DNA from: Desmodesmus armatus
Taxonomy: Eukaryota; Chlorophyta; Chlorophyceae; Sphaeropleales; Scenedesmaceae
Assembly (NCBI GenBank): GCA_007449985.2
Contig: VIIQ02000631.1
Span: 178,501-242,500, forward strand
Reading direction: 5' to 3'
DNA length: 64,000 nt
Shown: positions 35,877-46,224 of the stretch, piece by piece
Numbering within the stretch: position 1 is the stretch's first letter
How the letters are laid out: each line of letters starts with the position of its first letter
Notes under the pieces: generated by a model
Told to the model about the DNA's origin: nothing
Databases searched by the model: none
Seen by the model: the letters and a program-made list of their open reading frames with translations, nothing else
Position numbers and translations under genes: made by a program

Positions 35877-36929
35877 GCTGCAGCTGCTGAGGGTTTCATG
35901 GGCTGAAGGGTTTCATCGACGGTCAGGTGACTAGATGCAGATACAGGTGCATTAACGAAATAAACTGGTAAGCCCCATGTCTCCCCTGGTGCTCCTGGGG
36001 CCGGTCCGTGGTTTGGCCTGAGCACGGATAAGATGCGTCTGTCACAAACGTGTGCCGGGTGGAGTTTGTATTGATGACACCACCCAATGTGGGCTTCCGA
36101 GTTTCTTTTCAGCGCTTCCTCAACTCTGTCAGACATGTCAGATCATGGATCGCAATCGGTCCACTGGGCTTTGACAGGCACAACTTTGCACTTGTCCAAA
36201 ACAGTCGCCTGACAGAGTTGAGGGAGCGCTGAAAAGAACTGTACTTGCACTTAGGAGATTAGCGATCACAAACTCAAGCTCACCGCGGCGACTGTTTTGG
36301 ACAAGTTGATTGTGTGTGGGTGAAGGGAAGTGTGTTGACTGGAGTAGATCCAGTGTGCTGCACCACATGCTCTGTGCTGCCAATACAGTGAACAGTGCAA
36401 CCCAGAATGCCTCTCCAACCGTACAGACAGGCTACAAGCCGTGCAACAACGTGTCATGCTGCCCTCACCTACCAGGCTACAAGCACCACACCTGCCGATG
36501 CACACTGAAACAGCATCTGCACAGGCTGCAACACCAAACAGCCTGTGGTGAGACAGAACCCCAAACATCACGCCAGACTCAACTATGTTCAGCCGTCACA
36601 ACTTTGCGCAGGCACAACTACATGTACATGGCGGCCTGATTTGCAGGCCGCCCTTACATCCATGTACACCGATGAGGCTGTGCTGCAGCCTTGTAAGGTA
36701 ACCACTGAATATCTGGAGCCACACTAAACGATGCAACATTGCAGCCCAACTGAACCATCAACCACATGGATGGCGAAGCCCTGCAGGCCGGCAGTGCTGC
36801 GGCCGTGCCAACATGCTGCCACAAACGCAGCGAAACGCTGCAGGCTGCCGTACAGCAGGGCAGCCTGCAGGGTTGGCAGCACTCGGCTGGCAGAACAGCC
36901 TACCATACAACAGCCTACCCTAGAACAGC
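35877..36929. other. Spacer between the NOV-like start and the OSCA-like 3' end, with nested inverted repeats
   Basis: About 1,050 bases. It must contain the NOV-like promoter and the OSCA-like 3' UTR; minus-strand TGTAA (TTACA at 36654-36658) lies about 270 nt after the OSCA-like stop and may end that transcript. The central part holds two overlapping inverted repeats, listed separately. No gene was recognised. Confidence 0.5.
36103..36305. repeat. Two overlapping inverted repeats (30 bp and 19 bp arms)
   Basis: Arm 36103-36132 (TTCTTTTCAGCGCTTCCTCA...) is the reverse complement of 36209-36238 with one mismatch. Arm 36191-36209 (CTTGTCCAAAACAGTCGCC) is the exact reverse complement of 36287-36305. 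The pairs interleave, so only one hairpin could form at a time. No transposase or terminal target duplication was seen. Confidence 0.85.
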
Positions 36930-39900
36930 CTACCACCCCAGTGTTGCCAGCCGCTGCTGCACGTCTGCTGCCTCATCCAGCAAAGGCTGCAGATGCTCCT
37001 GCGACAGCTTGAGACTGGGGGCAAGGTAAGCCTCGCTCAGTTCCTGAAGCAAAAGCACCAGGGACAGGTCAGCACTTGGTTTTGCACGCATCCCCAACCC
37101 AGTGTGACTGCCGCAGTGGCAGGACAGCAGAGTGCATGCAGGCTTGGCCACTGCCGTGCTGGCGATAGGGCCGCACTGTATAGCTGGGCCAGGCCAGAGC
37201 AGCACATGTACATTCGGCCATACACTTGACGCAGCATAATCTTGGGGCAAATTGCGCGACAGACTATCAATATCCCCTCAGCTGTCACAGTGGTGCATGC
37301 AGCATGTCAGCACCCACAGCTGCTAGCCTAGCAGCTGTTCTCACCTCTGGCGGTGCTTGTCCAAACGCCCTGCTCACATCCCCAGCTGTCCTGCGAGTCA
37401 CCTCAGGCCCACTGCCTGCACCACCCGCCCCCTCAGGGTCTACTGCTGTGCCCTCCATGGCTGGCTCGGCCTCACTGCCACTACCACCAGGAGCCTGTGA
37501 GTCATGCTGTGACGCTCCTGCAGGCTGCTGTGCTGAGGTGTGCTGTGCTGACATGTGCTGTGCTGAGGTGTGGTGCTTGTCCACTGCTGCAGCTTCTCGA
37601 GCAGTGGGGAGGGTCAGGGGCCTCTGCAGGGCACGGCTGGCCTGTGGCATGCAGCAGGAGTGCAGGACAGCAGCAGGAGGTCACACGACCGTGCACACTT
37701 GCCAGGTGCTGACTGGGATGTAGCTTGGCTCCAAGTATTTGTTTGCTGCCAGCAAGCAGCATATGAAAGCATAAGAGTTTACAGAGGGAGCCTTGGCATC
37801 TTGTGGGCATTTTGATGATGCTGACAGCTGGCGGCTGGCTTGGGTGGGTGGGAGGGAAAGGGAACGGTGGATGTGTGTCTTTGCTGCCATGCTCACCAGC
37901 ACATGGAACACCAGGACGCCCACCGCGAGCGGCACCAGCAGCAGCGCATACTCAAACTTCTTGATGCCCAGCAAGCTGCCTGTCACGGCCACGAAGAAGT
38001 AGATGCCAACAAGCACCTGCATGACACAGACATGCGGTGTGGATGCACATGCGGCGGACGCAAGACACGCTGACATCCGCACCTGTGTGTGCACATACCC
38101 ATGACGCGTTCAGCATGGAGCGCACATGTGACTGCATTGAAGCAGCAGCGAGTGCAGGCCAGCATTAGCGACACTTTTTCCACTACCAATCTGACAATTG
38201 AATGGCAGTGCACTGTACAGCATCTCCAATCCTGCCGCCATACCGACCTGGTTGAACACTTGGCGCCACAACGTGCCTGCGCCCTCGTACGGATGCCGGT
38301 AGATATATATCCACTGGTAGCGCTGCGTCACACTGCTTGAAACAAAGTACAGAAGTGTGACCGGCGCGATCAGCGGCGATGCCACACAGAACACCAGCCC
38401 CAACAGTAGGACCAGGGTGTGCAGGGGCAGGACGTAGCCCAGCAGCATCTGCTGCTCTGACCACAGACGGCGGCGTTGGCGGGGGGTGTCTGCAAGCTGA
38501 AGACGCAGGAGGTACCAGACTAGCTGAGGTAGGCGCAGCAGCTGGAGCGGGGTGCGGGATAGACCCTGCAGGACAGGAGCACACGTAAGTGGTCAGCACG
38601 GCAGCGGGAGCTTCAGAAGGGTAGCAGCATAGGGCAGCATGCCAAAGTTGTCAAAAGGTACCAACGACGATGCATGTAGACACAGGGAGTGCAGCCAGCC
38701 AATGCCTAAACCATCTCACCATCCAAGGATCTCCGAAATCTCCGAGCATGTGGTACAGCTGCACGGCTTTGTTGTGGTGCTCCGTGCTGCCTAGGAGGAT
38801 GCACACTGTTGTTTTCAGTCACACTGTAAGGCAGTTGTGCACAGTTGCTATGGCATATCAGTCCTCCTCCGCTCCCCCGGGGCTTTGCCTTGGATTGTGC
38901 GTGGATATCAGACGAATGGCAAGTGCACAGGTCAGGCTCTCTCTTACCAGCAGCAGTGTCCATGTGCTGAAGAAGGATGCCTGTTGAGGGGCACTCACAC
39001 CCAGCAGGCTCACAATCCTGCAGCAGCCAAGCCAGCACACACAGTCAGATCCATTAGATGCCGCGGCAACAGCATACACAATCCAACAGCCTCCCAGATG
39101 GCCGGCCACAGGGCTGCGTGCCTTGATAGCTGTTGCCCCAAATCACCTTGGTGCTGGATGCTTTGGCCCGAAGCACCCTCCTCAGCCGCCTCTATAGGGG
39201 CTAGCTAGCCGTCCCCTGCCCTCCCCCTTCCATGCGGCACACTGTACGTGATATACTGCCCTCCCCTGGCCTCCCCTTGCCCCCCTCCCCCAACCCTCTG
39301 AGACGCTGTCCCCCCCCCCCACACACACACACACCTACACCCTCTTATTCCCCTGCCTTGCTGTATTGCTGTCACAGTACAGTACTGCTGTCGCAGTACG
39401 GTACTGCTGTAACCTGTGTGATTCGTCAATTAGCCCCCCCCCTCCCGCCCCCGCCCCCCCCTCTCCCTCCCCTGCCCTGCTGTACTGCTGCCACAGTACA
39501 GTACTGCTGCCACAGTACGGTGCTGCTGTCACCTGTGTGGGTCGTCAATGAGCCCCCCCCCCCCCCCCGCACCCCCCCCTCACCCTCTCCTCCCCCTGCC
39601 CTGCTGTGCTGCTGTCACTTGTGTGGGTGATCAATGAGCCCCTGCCCTCCCCTGGCCTGCTCTTGCCGCCCTTCCCCAACCCCCCAGCTGCCCCAACCCT
39701 ACCCCCCCCCTTCTGCCCCCTGCCCCGTTGTGAAGTCACCTGTGTGGGTCGTCAATGAGTCCCTGCAGCTGTGACAGCGCAGTGCCGCTGATGAAGCTGA
39801 ATATGAACACCGCAAACAGCTGGAACAGGAAGTACATCCCAATGAGCTGTGAGTCGATGGCTGTCAGGCTGGCCAGGCCAGCTTTCTGTATGAGGGCCCT

Positions 39901-42900
39901 CAGGAGGTAGGGGGCCACAGCCAGGAAGATGAGCAGCACCAGACTGGGCAGGAAGCCTTGAAGGATGGAAGACACGAAGGGGAGGTCGAGTAGCTTGGCC
40001 AGCAAGGGCACCTGGGTTCGGGGGTTTGAGTGGGGGGGGGGGAGGGAGCGGGGGGGTTTGACGGTAGGGACGACATGGGTGGCTGTAAGGTGCGGCGTGG
40101 CAAAACCAGCTTGATCTGTGTGACTGTGCGCCTTTGTATAAGGGCCCGCAAGAGGTAGGGGGCCATGTCCAGGAAGATGAGAAGCACCAAACTAGGCAGG
40201 AAGCCTTGCAGGATGGAGGATACGAAGGGGAGGTCGAGTAGCTTGGCCAGCAAGGGCACCTGGTGTGGGGGGGCAGGGACGGGAGGGACATAACCGATGG
40301 CTGTCAGCTGCGGCGCGTATCAAAGGTTCAAGCAAGGCTTGCACTTCACCTGGCGCAGGTGTAGGTGGGTGAGGTAGGTACAGCTATTATGGTTGGGTGC
40401 GAACTGTAGAGGGCGCGACCTCTATCGATTGAGCAGCTTGGCCAGCAAGGGCACCTGGCGGGGGTGGGGGGGGGGGGTGATGCGGCAGGGTGAACACGGA
40501 TGGCTGGAAGGTGCAAACAGGCATAAACAACTGGATTTTGAAGCACGTGAGCCTGCTGTGTTGAAGGTTCAGCCAAGGCCTGCACTTCACTTGGTGATCC
40601 TGTTCAGGCAGGCAACGCATTCATAGTTGTGACCGGCAAGCCTGGGGTTGTATTTTCAATTATCAATTCAACACCCACCTTGCGCAGGTTGTCCATGTTG
40701 ACGGGAGCCTGTACGGCTGCAACGATGGGTGCATAGAACACCACCAGCAGCCAAAACACAGCCCACACTGCAACCTGCCTGCACAGCAGTCGACAGGAAA
40801 ACAAGAGGGCCAAGCAGCACAGCACGGTGCAGCACAGCACAACAACACATGGGGGTGTGAACGACTGTTGACTGAACCACGTTGTGACGACCACAACACA
40901 TGTCAAAATGCAACTGCATCGCAACGGTGGGCAGCTCATCAGGATCATCAGCTTCGGAAGCCCAACAACAACAACTTGCAAGGGTTTGAGGTTTAGGGCT
41001 GGGTTTGGGGTTTATGGCCCTAAACCCTAAACCCTCAAACCTTCAATTGTAGCAGTACTTGTTGCTGAGCAGGTCAATACCCACCTCAGCACCAGCTCCC
41101 ACGTGCGCACCCCCAGTGCCCCCCACTCCACCTCCTGCGGCTGTGGTGCTGGACCGATGGACCAGGCCGCCTCATCATAGCTGTGCAGGGATGAACAGGC
41201 CAGCGTAGCAGTCAGCTGGCTCCTGCAATCCACAACACAATGAGTCAGCGTGCAGGCGCACACCCAAAAAGTGGGGCACACAGACATGGTTGTGAAGCGA
41301 CGAGCATGCCAGCGTAGCGCGTAGCAGTCAGCTGGCTCCTGCAACCACAGCACAAAAGGTCAGCGTGCAGGTGCATGCCCAAAAAGTGGGGCACACACAT
41401 GGTTGTGAGACAACGAACATGCCTGCATAGCAGTTAGCTTGCTCCTGCAACCACAACACACATAAACAACTATGCAGATGTACACACACACCTAAGCAGT
41501 GTAGGGCATCACACACATTGGTGTGAAGCGATAAGCATGCCAGCGTGGAAACAATGCTGGCTGCACGCCCTTAACGATCCAGTGCACCACTACAAGTGCA
41601 GGCGCAGAGCACATTGAGGTGCAACAGATGCTGCTTGAGCACTTGAAAAGCTGTGGTGCCCCACCGGTGCTGCGCACCTGAAAGTGACAAAGGCAGCAGG
41701 CCTGGGCAGCTGGTGCCGCACTTGTTGCTGCAGCTGCTGCAGCTCCCTCAGCTGCTGCTGCAGGGCGCCTGTGTAGAACTCAAGAGCATCAGCCTGTGGA
41801 CACACACACACAAGCAAGGGGCCAGCCGCAGAGGATTACAGCCTTTGCTAGCAAAGCGCTCGACGTGGATGCTTCACAACCGTTATTAGGCCTTCCCGCC
41901 ATGGCTTGGCCAAGCCAGCACAGCATCATGGCCTGCATGCAATGCCCAGGTGTCAGCGCTGCCTTTTCACAGCGCTACCACATCAATTTCCCCAAGAGGA
42001 GGTGACTGCAAGTGCTTGCAATGCAAACTGGAGTGGCTGCGGCCAAGATCTGGACGAGACAGGCCCATGCTTGCTCTGCGCATCTGCATGCAAGCATGCA
42101 GCGCCATGCACCGCAATCCCGCGCTAGGAGAGCTTCACAAACCAATCCGATGATGGCGGTGCCTGTGCTTCAGCAAGGGTGCACTGCAGAGGACTTCTTG
42201 ACAGTCTCAACCATGCCTTTTGCAGCGGCCTATTATGTCGTGATCGGTGGGTTGTGCCGCTGCTGCACCCACCGCACACCCACCTTGCATGGTGTGACTC
42301 CATAGCGCTCCACACCCCAAGCACCATGCCGGGGGCCAACCACCATCACCTGGGCAGCAGCAGCACAACGCAAGAGCGATACCGCCAGCATCCTTGCCAG
42401 GTTGGCAACATCCTGACGATGGTGTGGTGACTTACACCCGGTTGTGCTGGACAAAAGTGTCGCCAGCAGCAGTTTGTGCTATCTGTCTGAGAAGATGACC
42501 AAGCTGAATCGTGCACCTACACCTGATGTCAACAGTGCACTGTTGCACCCAGCACAATTTGGCTCTGTGAGTCGTGCCAACAACCAGCACACTGCTTGTC
42601 AGGGACACAGAGTGGTGCGCATCATGCACTTACCGTCTTGCGCTGAAAGTGCTTGCCATGCTTCGGTAGCAGGTGTTGCCGCTGCTGCTTGCTGCTGGCA
42701 CCAGCGGCACCCTCTGCTGCCTCCACATCTTCCAGCTCATGCTGCTGCTGATCAGGGGCCCCCTGGGGGAGGTTGCACTGGTACCAGTCTAGCAAATCTG
42801 CATGCAGCAGGTGCAGCCAACAGCAGCTCAAGCTGTTTCACTGTTGTGATGACCGCACAAATGATGCTGCATGCACCTCGCCACCCATCCCTATACACAT

Positions 42901-45900
42901 CCAAACGGGTACACATGCGTTGGCAAGCAACCCACACAAAGACACACCTTGCTGCTGCCGCCAACACAATGCTGCATGCTCTGGCATTGCAGGCGCAGTG
43001 TGCATGCATTCTCACGCATGCAGCACTTGGGAAAGACATTCGAACAAATCACTGATTCCTGATGCAAAGCTGGTTGCATTGTGACACTGTACGCACACGT
43101 GGTGGCTGCAGGACACAGCCAACTCACCTTCAAACTCTCCGGCCAGCTGCCAGTACTTTGCTGCTGCTGTGTCCAGTGTGTTGGTGTTGTACACAAGCAC
43201 GACGGCCTCCACACTGTCGGAGCCGTACACACGACACATCTCATCATGCACCAAAGCCTGGCCAGGAACACGACAGGGCCACACAGAGGCAGAGGGGCAG
43301 GAGTGGAGCGGACTGTGAAGGTGAGCATTGTTGATGTCTAACAGGCGGCTGTTGGCTGCCTCCAAAGCAAGCGAGGTAAAGGTGCTGCCTGCTTTGGTCT
43401 AGAGGCAACTTGTATTGTAGCCACTGGGGTGTTCTCATGAGAGTCCGCAAGCATGCAGGGCACACAGCATGAGCAGCTTTTATTGGTGAGCTCACACCAT
43501 GTTGTACAGTGCTTGACAACTCCAGGGCACCACTGGTGACTGGCCTGCAACACCCAACGATACGGCACTCAGCTGTGAAGCACACCTGCACATCACCTCC
43601 ATTGTGCTGCAGTGTCTCCACAGCTTCGTACCAGACGTCTTGCATTCGCTCCTGCCCACTGCCTCCCTGTGCTGCCAACAGAGGAGTCTCCAGGTGGCTG
43701 GAGCCCTGCTGTTGCTGACGGTGCTGGTCGAAGCCTCTCCTGATTAGGCCAGCTGGGAGCAGCCGATTCAGCCAGGCCAGTTGCACCTGTAGGCAGCAGC
43801 ACAGGCAGGCGATGCACCAAACCGGGAGCACAGCTGATACACCGTCAGCAAGTGGCACCGCCGCAGGCGAGCGTGATTCCCCAACGGTAGCCTGACATGG
43901 CTGCGCAGCAGCTATGCCCAACCCACATGCGTGCATGTCAGCTTGCCTTGCACCTTCTGGCTGGGTTGGTGCCTTTGGGGGTGAATGTCTTCCATGGCAT
44001 TAGCACTCAGACTGAGCCAGCTCTAGCCAACAGGATCCTGGCGCAACCAGCTTGGGTCATCAGCCATTGCACCGCTAGCAGGTGCACGTTAGCCACTATT
44101 GCACCCAACAACAGCCCAGCGGCCCCCAGCGTACCTCAGGGGTCAACGCGTTCATGCCCCTGATGTCCAGGTAATTCTGAACAACATGCAATAATGCACA
44201 TCAGCTGGACACAGCACACCGGGCATGCCCCCTCTATTGTGCAGTTGCCTCCCTGTCACCCACCCTGGCAAGGGGAGTTCCCCACTCCAGTCCTGGCACA
44301 TCAGTGACCAGCACACTGCTAGCACCAGGGCTGTCACTGGCTTGGGTTGCCAGGAACTCAGCTCGCTTGAAGGCTACATCACGGGACAGATCCCACAGCA
44401 GCTGTGAGTGCAGACACAGACACAAACAGGACCCACAGCACATAGTGACACAAGTCAGAGCAGTGGCTGCATGCACGGTGCAGCAATGGCACCCTCAGTG
44501 CTTTGCTGGGGTATGAGCATGCTTGCGGCTCTGGCAGGAGGAGCAATGCAAGTAAAACCATGCTCAGTCACAGTTCACAGCACCCACACCATAGGAGTGA
44601 CTGGCAGCTCCAAAACAAGCTTGCTGTTCAGCTGCACTCAGTGTAAGTGCTGAGGTTTAGAGTCCCCTCCCACAATTACTGTACTGGAAGGCTCCATTTC
44701 TGGCTGCAGCGCCTACCTTGAGAGCTGCAAGTGTGATGATGTACACCGATGCCAAGTGCAGCCACATCCTCCTGGAGCCCGGGTACACATTACTCAATGT
44801 CAACAGGTCCAAATTCGTATGGATGGCATCTGTGAAGTTACCAAGCGACAGCAGCCCCTCTGACTGCCACAGGCGTGAACTGCCTGCATCTGCTGGGCCC
44901 CAGGGTCCTTGAGGTGCTGTGGCGCCAGCTAGTAGATGAAAGGGCTCGATTGGGCTGTTTGGTCGGTGCTTTTTGGGTCGCTCGAGGTAGCCACCCTGTG
45001 GCCAGGATGAGAGGACACCCTAATTGATCAGCCGGGAAGGAGCCCGCTATGGCCGTGCTGTTGCTGGAAGGCTTGCAAGGCATGGTCACACCTGGATGTG
45101 GGCAGAGTTCAGCCTGCTGCAAGCCCAGGGGAGCAATGCGACGCCACGGCAGCTGCAACGTGTTTTTACTGACAAGCTTAAGCCCGTGGCCACCGTCTCA
45201 GCAGTGCTCCTTGCGCAGGGATGCTTGCGAGCAGTACTGTGGCTCTGTGAGGGTGATGGGTGGCAGTATGCTAGTACTGCAGGAGGCACTGCTGCGATTT
45301 TGTTGTGCAGCGCATCACTCACGGTGAAGTTCACGGGGATGATGAGCACACAGCACCAGATGGTGAGGAACAGGAACAGCCGCACACCTGCAGCCAGCAG
45401 TCAAGGCGGATGGCGGCGCACCTTGAACCTCAGCCACACATACGTACGCTTATGCCCTCAGCTGTCCGTCACTGCCTTGAATCCAATTACTGAATCAACT
45501 TCGCCCCACCAGTTGGCCATCAGATGTGAAAGCACCTACAGTGCAGTCTGGATACAGCCAGCTGCCGCACTAGTTGGCATATCCTCACGCAATGGTGTCC
45601 CACTACCTGAGGGTGCACGCGCCTGGGTGCAACAGCCTGACGTGGTAGCACCTACACTGCTTATACAGCCAGCTGCCGCACTGGGTGCCATATCCTCATG
45701 CAATGGTTTCCCACACCTTCAACAAACAACCGAGAGGGTGCACACACCTAGGTGCAACAGCCTGAAGAACACCGCCACATCCAGGCCGCACTGCTGGATG
45801 ACGTCTGCTTCAGGGTATTGCCACACAGCCTTGGTCCATGACAGTAGGCCCTGCGGAAGGGGGTGGCCAGCCCTGGAGGGTGTAGCCTGGCATCTGTGTC

Positions 45901-46224
45901 GGCCCCGGTGTACCTGCAGGGTGGTTCAGGAGTGTTGAGTTGCTCACAGACCAACCACATGCTGCTGGGGTACGTCTGGCCCACCCCGGGGTGGGGGGCG
46001 TGGGGTCGGTCGGGTGCGGGGGGGGGGGGGGGGGGGATTTCATGCATGGAAGCTGTGGCCTGCATGATGGAAGATGCAGACGTAAATGATGTTTACCTTT
46101 TCGGCTCGTAAAGCTTCTTTGTCACCTTCCACTTGCGCAGGACCCCAAAGAGACAGAAGCACCCCAGTCCAAAAGCCCCATTGATGCAGAATGAGGTAAC
46201 AAGGGCTGACACTGTGACAGGCAT
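36930..46224 (-). CDS. OSCA/CSC1/TMEM63-type mechanosensitive cation channel
   Basis: Nineteen exons keep frame: 46224-46097, 45872-45748, 45387-45323, 44995-44717, 44401-44264, 44176-44135, 43786-43586, 43257-43128, 42797-42634, 42349-42284, 41793-41678, 41222-41085, 40778-40679, 40011-39740, 39017-38948, 38565-38248, 38016-37897, 37641-37345, 37043-36930, giving 960 aa. Family marks: TM0 (LVTSFCINGAFGLGCFCLFG) then LRKWK; ADVIQQCGLDVAVFFRLL; NVYPGSRRMWLHLASVYI; FLATQ...SVLVTDVP; the cytosolic loop ending PAAFVTFR; GFLPSLVLLIFL; FIFSFISGTALSQL; SPLIAPVTLLYFV with YRHPYEGAGTLW. The N-terminal segment, cytosolic RRM-like loop and multi-pass pore region are in the family order. Members are tension-gated, calcium-permeable channels of plasma or organelle membranes. 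The C-terminal tail has SAQHTSAQ-type repeats. Several introns carry duplicated splice borders. Confidence 0.93.
39407..39740 (-). repeat. Three downstream copies of the donor border of OSCA-like exon 40011-39740
   Basis: The true border reads CTCATTGACGACCCACACAG|GTGACTTC at 39740. The intron that follows contains the same border at about 39,641-39,612 (donor degraded to CACAAGTGAC), 39,556-39,527 (intact) and 39,436-39,407 (GTTAC variant). They are separated by poly-C tracts and CAGTACTGTACTGTGGCAG-like repeats. Confidence 0.8.
40131..40454 (-). repeat. Two upstream copies of the acceptor half of OSCA-like exon 40011-39740
   Basis: The exon begins CAG|GTGCCCTTGCTGGCC at 40011. A 129 bp copy starts after an intact CAG at 40259 and encodes the same 40 or so residues with one changed pair (LDMAPYLL in place of LAVAPYLL). 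A 22 bp piece starts at 40454. The long copy has no evident donor, so it could be used only as an alternative 3' end or with an unseen donor. Confidence 0.85.
40984..41043. repeat. Telomere-like (TTTAGGG)n foldback in an OSCA-like intron
   Basis: GGTTTGAGGTTTAGGG at the left is followed after a short loop by CCCTAAACCCTAAACCCTCAAACC at the right, the same motif inverted. It is an interstitial plant-type telomere motif arranged head to head. Confidence 0.75.
41196..41545 (-). repeat. Three-fold tandem array of the acceptor border of OSCA-like exon 41222-41085
   Basis: Blocks of about 105-116 bases carry the sequence around TTGCAG|GAGCCAGCTGACTGCTACG. The true acceptor is at 41222, with copies at 41338 (intact CAG) and 41444 (CAG|GAGCAAGCTAACTGC). 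They share the intron part, including CCCAAAAAGTGGGGCACAC. A third, weaker tail ends near 41,545. Confidence 0.85.
45595..45765 (-). repeat. Downstream copy of the donor border of OSCA-like exon 45872-45748
   Basis: AGGCTGTTGCACCTAG|GTGTGTGCACCCTC (true, 45748) recurs about 125 bp downstream as AGGCTGTTGCACCCAG|GCGCGTGCACCCTC. In the copy the donor GT has become GC. The following intron parts (CCATTGCATGAGGATATG / GCAGCTGGCTGTAT) are also shared. Confidence 0.8.

Noticed and set aside
38706..38830. Possible extra OSCA-like exon (a phrase like STEHHNKAVQLYHMLGDFGDPW)
   Set aside because: Has AG and GT borders, but its reading frame does not fit phase 0 on either side, and exons 39017-38948 and 38565-38248 join directly in the family order.
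46019..46036. Long poly-G tract
   Set aside because: Simple homopolymer in an intron; similar G or C runs occur in several introns (4976, 25798, 39544) and carry no evident function.
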